Shown in pieces: positions 19,594-31,875 of a stretch of DNA of 64,000 nucleotides; the stretch's first letter is position 1, and every line of letters begins with the position of its first letter. The position numbers and the translations under genes were made by a program. Under the pieces are notes generated by a model that ran no database searches, was not told the origin of the DNA, and was given only the letters and a program-made list of their open reading frames with translations. The DNA comes from Carallia brachiata (lineage: Eukaryota; Streptophyta; Magnoliopsida; Malpighiales; Rhizophoraceae): assembly GCA_021464245.1 (NCBI GenBank), contig JADCRB010000053.1, positions 2,175,057 to 2,239,056 of the forward strand. The letters are read 5' to 3'.

Positions 19594-20939
19594 ATGGCTC
19601 CAGCTATCAGGCCCAAGAAAGAGGTACAAAGAGTTGGATTCAAGAAGTCAAGAAGCATGCTACTTTCTGGAACTAGCCTTGCCTCTGCTGAATCATTATC
19701 TCTGCCTCTTGTTTGTACTCTCTTGTTCTCAGTTTCTCTCTCTCTCTCTCTCTCTTATGTCTTCACCTTTGACTTCTGTTATTATATTTCTAGGCATGAA
19801 ATGGGAATTTTTTTGAGATTTCTTTGTTTTGGTGCTTGTAAAAGCAGGTTCATGAAGTTGTTATTTCGGCAGATATTCACTGTGCAGAGTGTCACAAGAG
19901 AGTAGCTGATATAATGTCAAGAATGAAGGGTATGATATCTAACATACTGAGTAGAAATTGAACTTCAAAATCACCAAAACAGGTGCTTCTGCTTCTGTGT
20001 TACTGTAACAAAACATTTGGTTATCTTTGGGAAGCATAATAAGAAGTTTCAAGAGTTATGCTGATGGCTGGGCTGCTTGTTGTCTAAAGATATAACTTTA
20101 AAGGGAGGTGGTACTCTTTTCAATCATAAAAAATTGCCTTTTTTTAATGATTTCCCTTGAATTTAGGTAGGTGGCCCTGGTTGCCTGGCTTCCTTATTAT
20201 TAAAGAGGCATTTAGTATTTTATCAAAATATCTCACCATAGGCATTGATCACACTTGGTTTTCTAGGTGTTGGTCCTATGTACAGTGATCTTAACAAGCT
20301 GACACTACAATACCCAGAACAAAAGGTTTCCAGCTAATACAAAGTCATTGAATTTGCTAAACATGCATATTTGTTATCCATGTTTACGGCGGAAATGTGG
20401 GTTCAAACTGTCGGCACATTTGATTTGATTATGTAATGTTCAAATCATTAGGTAAGGCCAAAATATCATCTGATTCTATGATCCATTTAAGATTTCGGTA
20501 GACTTTTGTGTATGTCCGAATATTCAAGTCGGGCATCTTGTATGCATATCAGTTTGTTGTGTTAGTGTGATGGGACCCAAGACACCTGCATTACTTGATC
20601 GTGTAGTTGGCTGTTTCTTCTTGGTTCATGCCTTCATGAAATACTACAACATTTTTATATCTTTCCCAGGCCTCTCTCTTATCAAAAAATTGAGCTGCCG
20701 AACTTTTAGTGAACGTTACAAGCTAGTGCTAGTCTTTTTTACGATACTAAAAATGCAATTTTCACATTTTGTTGACAGAGACAGATTCAGTGACATTTGA
20801 TGTGCGGGAAAAGAAGGTAACTCTCACCTGCAGATATTCTAATATTAAAGCATCCGCAAGGCAAGTTGCTGCTGTTTACGGGAATCCTCCAGGGAAGATT
20901 TCCATAATCAAGCGGATTTTTCGCTCTTACTTCAGTTGA
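19594..20939 (+). CDS. Small heavy-metal-associated (HMA) domain protein
   Basis: Three exons: 19594-19710, 19848-19929 and 20779-20939, all with GT-AG borders and matching phases, giving 119 residues. After a 39-residue basic, Ser-rich N-terminus, the HMA fold starts at about residue 40: VHEVVISADIHCAECHKRVA. The metal-binding CxxC is intact (CAEC), followed by the usual SVTFDVREKKVTLTC strand and a GNPPGKISIIKRIF end. There is no C-terminal CaaX box, so it is not an isoprenylated HIPP. It probably binds copper or a similar ion as a chaperone or sensor. The N-terminus may be a targeting or disordered region. Intron 1 contains a (CT)n run at 19738-19760. Confidence 0.85.
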
Positions 20940-23900
20940 ATCCACGTAAATATTCCACAACGCCATATATCTTTTTTTTTTTAGAAAGAGCTGAGGAAGG
21001 AAAGTACTAATAGGCATGTATATAATTGTACTGTTTTATATATCATGAAATTAAATAAACAATGATATGTACTAACAAAAAGAAAAATAATGAAGAATAT
21101 GGAACTTCGAAGCATTCTTTGCATTTCAATGAAATACCATTCTGAAGAACCACAACGACACGAAAAATGACTCATGATTCAACCTTGTGATTCTATGCCG
21201 TGGGACGAATTCTAGTTTTGGTGTTTATATTTTTGTAGTCATTTCATATGAAAATTTATGTCCTTTAATTTCCAACATTAACTATTTGGAAATTCTCACA
21301 GGCTGCGTACGGCATGAAATATTAGTGTTGACCAGAAAGTTATGGATGTTGAGGAAGATTTATGCCGTGATTGAAATATGGTTTATTCCCCTTATTTTAT
21401 TTCAATGTCATCCTTATTATTTTCAGTTTGTATAAATTGAGGGGAGTTTCGTGTCCCGAAAAGGTTTATCCATTATAATTTAATAGTTACAAGTTTAAAT
21501 TTTAAAAATAAGTTTCTTAGATCTTATAAATATGAAAATTTTATGCATTAAATTGTACTTTTAATTAAGGGTTAATATATAAATCTAGCACCAACTTTAA
21601 TTAAAGTAACAAATTTAATATCAATTTTACATATGGTAATAAATGTAGTACGTAATGATTTTTTATGAATAAAATATGTCAGTTTCAATAACAGATTTAG
21701 AAAAATTTATTTGTTTCGATAATATAATAACCATATAAGTTAGTGTCATATCATCGAAACAGATAAATTCTGTTTAAAAAATTTTACAATATGCTAGATT
21801 TGTTACCATATGTAAAGTTGATATTATATTTGTTACATTTTAAAATCAGTGCTAGATTTGTTACTTTAACTAAAATTAGTGTTAAATTTATATATTAACC
21901 CTTTAATCAATCTTAAAGGTGGCATTTTTATAATACCCACCCTTCAGGTTCTATAAGGAATTGTTTGACACTATCAAATGAATGAATTAGTATAATATAG
22001 AAGTCGATTCCTCGTATTGTCTGGGTTTGTTTTGTTGTCTTAATCCGATTGTCTGTCATCACCAAAAGTTTTATTCAATTGTTGGGGTTTCAAGTTGTGT
22101 GTTGTGTTAAACAAAGTGGACAGAATGAGAATCTCTGTGTTTCCCCATGGGTGGAGAAAAAAAAAAAGGGTGTTTTCTGGCATACAATACCAAGCTACGC
22201 TATTCTCTGTTGTCAGGCTGGTTAAGTGTTCAAGTTATTTTTGGTTAGAGCTGATGATGTGGTCCAATCGGCCTTTTTGTTGTTGGCAAACGAAAGGAAA
22301 AATTTTCAGGTTTTGAAACTATAGGTAGATCTGTAGGTGTTATTATTATCATTATTTTTTATCTATTAGAATTGGTAGTCCAATAATAAAATAAGAGAAA
22401 TGTGAGCACCAATTCTAAAGATTGTTATTTTTTAAAATAATGATTGTAATTGTTTTATTGTAATTTAATTAAAGAAAATTAAGTGAGATATGATTTAAAA
22501 GTTTATTTGGCCTAACAAACAATCCATTTGAGATGAATCTTAATGTATATTTTACTTTATTTTAAGTTCATGTCACTATCTTTGCAGTGAATTAATAAAT
22601 ATATTATTATCTTTAAAAAATTAACAAATTAAATTTCAGTAGTGGATGAAAATCACTAGGTCAAATGAGCTTAATTTATTAATTTACCGATTCAATTCGT
22701 GAAAATAATGCCAGGGTGACGTTTTATTGCATTCTAGTAACATAATTGACTAGATCTAAGTTAGACCCAATTTTCTTAAAATTATAGTCAATTAAAAAAA
22801 TAATAAATTCATGGGGCTCCTCTACCTTTTACCATTCATGCAACCACATCGATGTATATTAACATGATCTGATAGATTTTACAATGCTGGCGAAGGCTGA
22901 AGGGTAATCTGGATATAGCATAAACTGGAAGTCGGACGGGGTGATTTTATAATCTATATCATCTAGATGATTGAGCTTTGGGCTTTTTTTTTTTTTTTTT
23001 GTTTTGGAAATCAAGCTTTGGGCTTTGTTAGTCATCTTTAGTGAAGTTGAAGTTGTGGGCCGCTGTCTTTCACCTGCAGCTGGTTGGAGTAATCTCTTCG
23101 TCGAGTGCTCTTTCACCCCCAGTCGAGCTAAGGAAATCAGGAAAAAAAAAAAAAAAAAGATTTCTGAAGATTAAATTTAACTCAATTAATTAGAGTGTGT
23201 GTCCTCACTTTTTAGGACTGAAATTCAAGCTCCAAATTTAGTGTTTACCCTTATTCTCTCTTTACTGTTGGGCCAGATGCTTTGGTGACTACAAAATAAA
23301 AAATTTATGTTAAAAGTCCTCACTTCTAATTTAAAAAAAAGATGATGTGCAATTTACAAAAAAAAATAATTATATTTTTATTATATAATTTATGGCTCAT
23401 TGACCTCTTAATAAAAAAAATAAATTCTATCTCGTTCTTCACTATTAGTTAAAATATTTTGTTCAAATTCCTTAATCCTGTATTTAAATTTGTGTTTAAA
23501 TTTCAATGATTCTATTTTTTTTCATTGACTTTGTAGCATTCCTTGTAACTTAAAAACAAAAAAAAATCTCATCACAAATTTGAAACTTTGCGGTATTGGA
23601 CTATATAAATATATATATAAAATATAACAAGTGAGGATATACAGTAAATTTAATAATGTTTAATAATTTAATTTTTTTCAAAAACCTTTGCATGTCTGCA
23701 AATATCCTATTAAAAAACATCATATTAAAAGTGTGTCAATTGGAATTTGTGTTTATTTATTGAAAGAGAGCCAGGCCTTTGATTCTAGGAAATTTCGAAG
23801 GAGACATCAGGTGGCATGCTTGCGTGACCGTGCTGCTGCCGACTGTCGGACAGCTATGGAGCGTGCAGTCACGCGCACAGAGTTCGCGTGATTAACGTCT

Positions 23901-24733
23901 CTCCCAAAGAAACAATGCTCCGGTCCAGCGGCCCCACTTCCAGAAACCAACCGCGTCGAAAAAAATGCAGCACCTTTTCGTTTCCTTTTTTTTTTTCTCC
24001 ATTTCCCACATGTCTGGCCAATTTTTAACCCGGAAAGACCGGATGAGAAAACCGCAAAAAGAGATAAAGTGACGCGAGAGTGTAGGTTCAGATCCTGCGA
24101 CTTTTCTTGCTTTTTTTGTTTTGAAAAAATTTATAACATATATACAATTAAAATAAATACAGAAGAAAAATAATAAAAATGTGTATATAATTATTAAAAA
24201 AAGCTTTTACTTAGTCACACAATTATTAAAAAAAAATTTATACACATTTTTCCTTATCTATATACATATACAAATTTTTTTTAACAAAAACAGAAAAAAA
24301 CGAGCGAGTCTCGTACAAGGCTTACACTTACTGCATCATCCTTTCTTCTCCTCTATCCATTTTCAGACACTGTGGTTGTTGTACCCTCTTAAGCCCTGTT
24401 TCCCGTCAATAGGTCAAGTAGGATAAGTCTTAGCTCCTAAGAAAGTCCTACCCCACCCAAGAAAAAAAAAAAAAAAAAAAAAACACGCATTGCCCACACA
24501 TGGTACAACCAAACATCCCATAAAGAGTGTCCCAAATAGCACTTTGTCCAAGTCCAATGTTTTATCTCGTCATAGCATAAAGGGGCAAACAAGCAAAGGC
24601 TTGTTTGTTCTCATCTGCTCTCTCTCGCTCTTCGACTCTCTCTGTTTCCTGAACTTCTCTGTGATCAATTTTGTTTTTAGAGTAGTCATTTTTGGGGTCT
24701 TGAGAAGGGCTGACTTTCAAAGAGCAGGGAAGC
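20940..24733. other. Intergenic region between the HMA and IST1-like genes
   Basis: Contains a 333-bp foldback element (21569-21901) and otherwise AT-rich sequence with A- and T-runs. A minus-strand open frame at 22859-23116 ends in a plausible but unrecognised peptide and was not called. The region from 23800 to 24060 is more GC-rich and, with the CT-rich leader at 24610-24660, is the likely promoter/leader of the IST1-like gene. Confidence 0.5.
21569..21901. mobile_element. Foldback MITE with about 130-bp terminal inverted repeats
   Basis: The left end GGGTTAATATATAAATCTAG is mirrored at the right by TTTATATATTAACCC. Each arm also contains TTAAAGTAACAAATTTA and TTTACATATGGTAA-type words in inverted order. 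The arms are partly duplicated within themselves. No coding capacity. Flanks are TTAA-like, but a clear target duplication cannot be fixed. Confidence 0.75.
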
Positions 24734-26966
24734 ATGGGAAAGAAGCTTGATGCTATTCTTGGGAGGAATCTTCAGACCTCCAAGTTCAAATCGATTGCCA
24801 ATCTTGCTGTCTCTCGCCTTGCTGTTTTCAAGAACCAACGCCAGGTTAGGTTTAATCAAGCCCGCTCCGATGTGCTTCAGCTTCTTGAACAAGGCCACCA
24901 TCAACGTGCCCTTCTTCGTGTAAGTCTCTAGGAGTGCCACTTCCAAATTATTCCTCCTCCATTACTTCTTGATTTCCTCTACGGTTTCCCATTGTTAGAT
25001 TTACAGTATAAATCAGTTCTGGGCCTAACATACAGGTCAAATTTTTGGGTTTAAATGATTCCTTGTCATAATACCATGACAAGAAATCTCCTTTTTTTTG
25101 CAAGGCTTAAATTTTTGAGTTGAATGGTTCGTCAATTGACTTCAATAATTTGTACTTCTAATTATCCTCGTCATTTTTTTGTGGGTATTTTTTTAACAGG
25201 TAGAGCATGTGATCAAGGAACAAAACTTGCTGGATGTGTTCTTGCTGATGGAAGGCTACTGCGATCTCTTGATAGAAAGAGTCCACCTCATTGAACAAGA
25301 TAGGTTGGCCTCTTTATTCTTTGAACATCATTAGGAGGCTACAGCCACCCAACACGGGGCTGCGCCCTGTTATTTAGAGGAGACCCAAAATAAAAGGAGT
25401 TGCGGCTCCTCCGCGTCTGGGAGCTATGGCTCCCTACCATTACCATAATTTATTCATTTCTGATAGTTGTGGTAACATTACAATTTTGAGATTATACGTC
25501 CTTCCCTTTTTGTGAGAGAATTGTTGTCTTTGTTGATTGACCCTTGGTTTTCTATGTCAGGGAGTGTCCGGAAGAACTGAAGGAGGCAATATCAGGTTTG
25601 ATTTATGCATCCACTAGATGTGGGGAATTCCCTGAGCTTCAAGAAATTCGTGCCATTTTTACCTCTCGGTATGGCAAAGAATTTGCTGCTCGTGCTATGG
25701 AGTTGCGCAACAATTGTGGAGTGAACCCTAAGGTAAGTTACGAAACATTAATATTTCATTTGCAGAAGCATTGTTTCCCATCATTTCGTAATGTAGCCTA
25801 AAAACCTATTAAATTTGCCAAGGGTTGCCACTATGGTGATTGCCATCAATGGTCTTGGAGAGCAGATCAGAGATTAATTCTCGTCCATATCTGAATTGTA
25901 CCTTTCTTGGAATCTAGATACCTTAGCATGTCGAGTAGGAAGAAAAGATTTTGGCCGTCTTCTTAGAATTTCCACTTATTTAATTAAATAAGTGCTGCCT
26001 TTTTTTTGCCCCAATTATGTCCATCAAACATCGAGAGGAAAAAAAGAATCATAACGTGAATGCCTTGTTGATGCAGATGATACAGAAGCTTTCAACGAGG
26101 TTGCCAGACCTAGAGACAGAATGAAAGTGCTGACGGAAATTGCTTCTGAACACAAAAATTGTTCTGCAATAACACAGCTTCTGAGGTATTGCTATATTAA
26201 TGGAAATCTACTAATTGGATATCTTCACTGAGATACACTAGTTTAAAAGTAAATAAACGAACTGCAAACATTTTTGTTTGCTAACGAGTTTAAACGCGTG
26301 ACCATTATAGGAACAATTGGGCATGAGGAAGAAGGGCGACGAGCCTGGGCTAGAGGTACCAATTACCTCAATTGGCACTAAGGTGGTTGACAATTTCCCA
26401 ATATTTCCTGAGGAGATGGAAAAAATTGGGCTCTCTGATTCAGCAAACGCAAGGAAACAGTACAGGGATGTGGCTGATGCTGCTCAAGCAGCTTTTGAGT
26501 CAGCTGCCCATGCTGCAGCGCCGCAAGAGCAGCTGTAGAACTTTCTCGATCTGATCCCCATGATCCTGGCAATCACAACAATTACAATAATCGAGGAAAG
26601 GAGGTATTTGACAAAGATGGGAACATGGAACTTGGATCTGAATCAAGAAACCAAGATAACAAAGAAAGTGGTACTACAGAATTGGAAACTGAGAGTGCAG
26701 AAGAACTGAAGAAGTCACCCTCTACTAATTCAGTGGAAGATGAGTTGAAGGTTACCATAATGTCCCCAGAAGAAGAAAATAATCCAGTTGAGAAGTTGGA
26801 GAAGGATACTGTTTTCGACCAGAGAAAAAGTGAGACTCATGACTTGGGTTTTAAAGACACACCTAGCAAACCTATTCGGGCTCCAGTAACTGAAAAACTA
26901 ATGAGCAAATTGCTTGATCCATTCAAGCTGGTTCGAAGCTGTATTCCAGGCATGGACACCCCATAG
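24734..26966 (+). CDS. IST1-like ESCRT-III-associated protein, frame-broken
   Basis: Exons 24734-24919, 25200-25303, 25561-25732, 26077-26185 and 26311-26966. Residues 1-150 form the IST1 domain: MGKKLDAILGRNLQTSKFKS, LLEQGHHQRALLRVEHVIKE, LLMEGYCDLLIERVHLI, then CPEELKEAISGLIYASTRCG. In plants these proteins act with ESCRT-III in endosomal sorting. The first three exons are intact and in phase. Exon 4 starts MIQKLSTRLPDLET but then loses frame after ACAG (26121), and conserved fragments (MKVLTEIASEH, then IVLQ) lie in different registers. In exon 5 a one-base loss near 26515 moves AARAAVELSRSD out of frame before an acidic tail ending at 26966. Either a decaying copy or sequence errors. Confidence 0.8.
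25331..25443. repeat. Cluster of four short GC-rich hairpins in IST1-like intron 2
   Basis: GGCTACAGCC, GGGCTGCGCCC, GGAGTTGCGGCTCC and GGGAGCTATGGCTCCC occur within 113 bp of an otherwise AT-rich intron. Each can form a 4-6 bp stem. It is likely a small mobile or hairpin repeat. Confidence 0.55.
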
Positions 26967-27914
26967 TACGTGTTGCAGAGTCAACTGGAATTGAAAGTTC
27001 AGACACTTTGACATAGAGAAGGGCCCAATTTCTGTTAGGACCAGGCAGTCTGTGGGTATTGATAAGCGTACAAAATATTCATTCTGCATGTAAGTTTTGT
27101 GTGTTACATTTGTAAAAGTACAATCTAGATAGAGCCGTAGAGGTCTGTTCAGTTTTCCATTCTTTTCTTCGGTGCTGCAAAATTGATTAATTATTGCTGA
27201 TCATGAGTGCTTCTGAAGTTTGTATGAGGTCACAAAGGATAAACCATTAGTGGAGTCTCCAACTCTTTAATTGAATTGGGATTCTTAACATGCCATGTGG
27301 AGTTAAGCAATACATGGCATTCCCATGCAAAAGCTCTAAGATTCCCCGAGACCAGGTTTTCACCATCTGTACAACAGACAGTTTTCCCAAGAAAGGAAAG
27401 GAATCAAGACCTCAAACATCTTGTAGAAGTACGAACCAGAAGCAAAAAAGAAAGGTGTCTTTGTTAACTTAGTCATTGTCAATGCTAACACATAATCGTT
27501 CATTTTTTGAACAAACAAAACATGCATAACCAACATGAAACAAGGAGAGGTAATTCTCTATAATGGAAAGACAATAACATATAGGACCAAGTCATTTTTA
27601 TATGCTAGGAATGGAGCCCAATTGGTTGAACCATGTCTACTTGATTCCAAACAGCAATCTAAAAATGCTGGACATGCTATGTCCAGGTTCTTTCAACTAC
27701 ATAAATGAGAACATCAATCAAATAAAAAAACACACAAAACATTTTCCAACAAAAATTGCAGCTAGTAAATTGACCAAAATGAAGACATCAGACGTGCAAA
27801 TGTTTTCCCACAAGCATTGCATTATCTACAACTTCTGTGGAAGGTTTACCTCAGGAAAAGTACAAATAAAGTTGCATGCCTAGAGCCTTTGGGTATGCTA
27901 ATATTACTATTCAT
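26967..27914. other. Convergent 3' intergenic region (IST1-like / HOP2)
   Basis: No gene recognised. It contains the 3' ends of two convergently transcribed genes. The open frames here (27276, 27602) show no domain character. Confidence 0.5.
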
Positions 27915-29543
27915 TCACTGGTTCCTGGCCCGCTTATTACCGTGCTGCAGCAGTTCACTGAAAGACTGCAAGCTCACACCAACGTCTTCATCATATTCTA
28001 TTCCAAGTTCCTCCTGCAAAAACATTATATCTATCAAATACATTATCAGGAACAGGAAGGGAAAATGCATATGCTTGCAGCACACGGACAAGAAAAGCAC
28101 CACCTTGAATTCTTTTAGATCCTTGGGTGAGTTTTCGGTTATGGCATCCCATAGATCCTTGAACATTCTTTACGACTTCTCCACTGGCTAATTTTCTCCG
28201 AAAACATTTTCTCCACTGCCTGCCGCTCTTCTGGCCTCACCAAAGTAACTCCTCCACGCAGTTTCACCAATTTGTCCTCCATTTCTTTGATCTGTTTCAG
28301 CATCAAAAGTTTATCAGCACTCTCCATTCTTCTTCTTGGAAACATCTTTCAAACAACTCGAAACAGAAAGATTATAAGGAAAAGGGATGGAAGGAAATTT
28401 ACCTCTTCGTTTAGTTTGGCTTCTTTGACACATATCTGTTCTACTGTCATCATGGATTGCAAACCTTTAATTTCTGCAACAGTTTAGATCCATTGTCAAA
28501 TTAGATGATTGACTAGCTACCTTTCCATATTTCTCCTCATATTACGTAGGAATCAAATTTCCAATCACTTAAAGATGCACACGCGCAGGCATAACATCTT
28601 ATGCCAATCATCTTATGTTCATTGTCCTTTGAGCACAAAAATTTACAAGATTCTATTAATGTTTGATTCAAATCGACAGAACGAATAGCCACATAATCTG
28701 CATACAGGACATACCTCCTTCAATCTCACTGATTGCTCTCTTCTGATCGTCCAGCTCCTGCTGCAGTTTGGCATTTTCCTCCTTCATTCGATTAAGCTCA
28801 TCGCTGTTCGGAATGTGAAACTGGTCTTGCCTAGCCAAGTATATCTTCTGTTTACCATACTCCTTAAACGAAATCTTCCCATTGTCAGCGAGATTGTCGA
28901 GTGCCTTCTGTATGGCAGCCTTTTTGAGGTTGAATTTTTGCAACGAATCGGCCACATTTTGTGAATTTAAAGGTCTATTTTTCTGTAACCAGAGAAAACA
29001 AGATAGATACTGTTATCAATTTTCTCTTTTTAATGCATGAATTTTTATTCCAAATAATATTGACTGTTTGGTTACTGAGAAAAAGGAAGAACCGAAGAAA
29101 ATTCCTCTCAATAATTGATGTGGAAACACTCGGATATTTTTTAAAAAACGAGAAATGTTCTCTGTTTGGTTACCGAGAAAATGGAAGGAAATCAAAGAAA
29201 AATATAAAAAGAACAAGAAAGAAATTGCAGGAACACAGTTTCAGAGTGGTTATAGTAATTCGAAGTTCAAATTTCGCATCTAATCATTCTCGCAGCCAAA
29301 CGGCGAAATCGAGTAAATGAGCGAAATGAACGAAAGTGATTGATTAAAAGGCCCCACAAAAAGAAGAGCTCGGAGCTATGGCTTTACCTCATTCACGAAG
29401 TTGAGCACGATCGCTGCAAATATCACAAACAAAAATCAGAAGAAAAATTTAAGAACAATTTTCAACATAAATTTACACACACAGAGAAGAGAGAGAGATG
29501 GCGGAGGCGCGTTACCTTCAGCGCTATCGGATTTCGGAGCCAT
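27915..29543 (-). CDS. HOP2: Homologous-pairing protein 2 (HOP2/AHP2), one-base frame lesion
   Basis: Six exons on minus: 29516-29543, 29388-29413, 28715-28982, 28403-28473, 28104-28291 and 27915-28013. The product has an N-terminal winged-helix part (MAPKSDSAEAIVLNFVNE, LQKFNLKKAAIQKALDNLAD), a coiled coil (RMKEENAKLQQELDDQKRAI), and the conserved C-terminus (DAITENSPKDLKEF, EELGIEYDEDVG). HOP2 works with MND1 to load and stimulate DMC1/RAD51 in meiotic homologue pairing. The exons total 680 nt, one short of the 681 expected for 226 residues, the length I recall for Arabidopsis AHP2. The missing base is in the A-run of the CGTAAAGAATG stretch (28164-28171), just before MFKDLWD. The exons are otherwise intact, so this may be an assembly error. 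Confidence 0.92.
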
Positions 29544-29821
29544 CGCCGATCGAGAAAATGAGAGAAAATGGGCGGGGAAAATCTTGAGAGATGACGAGAG
29601 CACAAGAGTGTTTGGCTCAACGAGAAAAGAAAATAAAATAAAAATAAAAATAAAAAACAAATCAAATGATTTTTTTTTAAAAAAAAACCTTGCGCTGTAC
29701 GATTTCAATACGGTGTCGTCTTATAAACTTCTCATCCTTTCCAATACGCTGTCGTTTTGGTACTGTCTAACCTCCGCCTTCAAAGAGCCGATTGCTCGTG
29801 TTATCAAAAGCTAAGAGAGAA
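29544..29821. promoter_or_regulatory. Divergent promoter between HOP2 and the plastid membrane protein gene
   Basis: 278 bp between two start codons facing away from each other. It carries two similar words, CAATACGGTGTCGTC (29706) and CAATACGCTGTCGTTT (29741), a type of ACG-TGTCGT element often seen in plant core promoters. It also has a purine-rich leader on the HOP2 side. No TATA box is obvious. Confidence 0.5.
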
Positions 29822-31875
29822 ATGAACGTAGCGGCAGCACCTCCAGTTGTGACAGCTCGAGCTCTGCTCTGCAATATCCACTGCTCTAAATCAGGACCGT
29901 TGATCTCTCACCATCATCGCCAAGAGCGAAAAATCTGGAAAATCACAACGGTCTTCGGTGGGCAAAAGTGGGCCACACCTCCTGTTGTTGTTGCCGCCTT
30001 GTATCTGAAAGGGTCCCACCGCCAATGGAAAACCGCCTTGGTTTGCCACGCGGCTCGGCGCAAGCCCACCGCCACCTCAAACGCTGCCGTTTCTTCCTCC
30101 GAGGAGGGCAATGATAGTGTCAGGAAAGTGCTTCAGGTGATATTGTGGGTCGCTGAAGCAGTTTACATTTTGTGGCTCTTTCTACTTCCTTATGCCCCCG
30201 TAAGTGCAAAAATAAAATCAAAAATAAAAAAACTAATTTCAATTTTATTGCTTTTCAGTTTAGAATTTCAGCTCAGAAAATTTTATTTTGTTGGAAAAAA
30301 AAAATAGGGAGATCCTGTTTGGGCAATCAGTAAGGACACGGTGGACTCTTTGATTGGTCTGTCCCTCAATTTCTTCTTCATCTTGCCTCTCATGAATTCT
30401 GGTATGTGTAATAATTTATGTTTTTGCGGATACACTGTCTATTTTGCTTTACTACTTGGGTCCATGTGGATAATGTGGCTGGTTATGTGGTTGCCCGTGT
30501 CTACCTATCCTCGGATCGCACGTAAGACCTTCAACATGATTTTTTTTTTGTCCGTCAGGAGGTCAGGATGTCCGTGTGTGCGTGAGTTACATAATAAGAG
30601 TAGTTTTACTCGTTCTTGTAAATTGTATACATCTTAGGATGAGAGCCCATATCCCATATGTAAGTTCTAATATATTGGTATTTTACATTATATGTGCGTG
30701 GTTGCATCTGTGGGATTGTGTCCAGGTGATAACGCTCTGCATTTAGATGACTGGCATATTAAGACTTTCAGTTAAGTTTTGTTGTTGAATCTTTTGGCAT
30801 TTGGGACTAGTGTAAATTGTTATACATTTTTCCTTGTGATTGGATATTAGAAATGTGGTTATTACATCTTAATCTTGGTCATTTTGGCCATAAATTTGCT
30901 GGCAGAGCAGTTGGCATACGTCTGATTGATGCTCCAGTTCTTCACCCAGTAAGTGCAATTATATAAACGCAAATTTTTGGAAAAACACAGTCGTGCACAC
31001 CATTTAATTCTCCATTTTTTGAAAATCTCTTTTTTTTTTTTTTTTTTCGTTATGAGGTATCTGAAGGATTATTCAACTTTGTTATTGGGTGGACATTCAT
31101 GTTTGCTCCTTTGCTGTTCACTGATATCAAACGGGACAGGTACAAGGGGTCCCTGGACCTTTTATGGGGCCTGCAGATGTTCCTCACAAACGGTATGTTT
31201 AATTATAGATTCTTTGCTTTTGAGTGAAGTAGTTACTATTCAGATGTTTCTTTTGCTCTGTCAATAATTGTGTATATTTGCTCATGAATTGATTGATCAT
31301 TTAGTCTGGGGAATCCCCAAGTTGATTGAAGAAAATGTCCATGTGGGGTTGTAGCTTTTTTCCATGCCCATTTTATTTCATATTCTACTAAGGAAAATAT
31401 AATTGATTTCTTGCACATTTTGCCTTAACCTACATGTCGCTATTCTATCTGATGCCAGCATTCTTGATACCTTATATGGCTATCCGGTTGGGGGAGGCTG
31501 ATTCAGATGTTACCCCAATCAGGGCGTTCTCAACTAGGCACTGTGATGACAAATGGTGCACCCATAGTCGGACTGATTGGCGGCGCTGCATGCCTGATAT
31601 CTGCCTTATGGGCTGTCTTTGGCCGAATGGATGGTAATTTTGGGAACTTAATGGAGAGATGGGAGTTCCTGGTTAATTACCTAGGATCAGAGAGGCTGGC
31701 TTATGCCTTCATCTGGGATATATGTCTGTACATAGTCTTCCAGCCTTGGCTGATTGGTGACAATCTGCAAAATGTCCAGGAAAGTAAGGTTGATTTAGTG
31801 CGTTATCTTAGATTTGTGCCAGTGATTGGCTTGATAGTCTATCTACTCTGTTTGAATCTTGACGAGGAACTCTAA
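29822..31875 (+). CDS. Predicted plastid-targeted multi-pass membrane protein, one frame lesion
   Basis: Exons 29822-30199, 30308-30401, 30911-30948, 31057-31192 and 31459-31875, with phases consistent across all introns. The first 90 residues are basic, rich in Ala/Ser/Thr and poor in acids, as in chloroplast transit peptides. Membrane segments follow: VILWVAEAVYILWLFLLPYA, LIGLSLNFFFILPLMNS, FNFVIGWTFMFAPLLF, FLIPYMAI, and further ones near the end (GLIGGAACLISALWAVFG, VPVIGLIVYLLCL). In the last exon one extra base in the CCCCAA run near 31513 moves SQLGTVMTNGAP out of frame; downstream the frame is clean to 31875. No function is known to me from sequence. Confidence 0.75.

Noticed and set aside
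22859..23116. Minus frame of 85 codons with a plausible C-terminal segment
   Set aside because: No recognised family, poly-Lys from an A-run, no splice context. Left uncalled.
29436..29814. Open frames on both strands across the HOP2 first exon and promoter
   Set aside because: Composition-driven. The HOP2 exon structure explains the conserved part.
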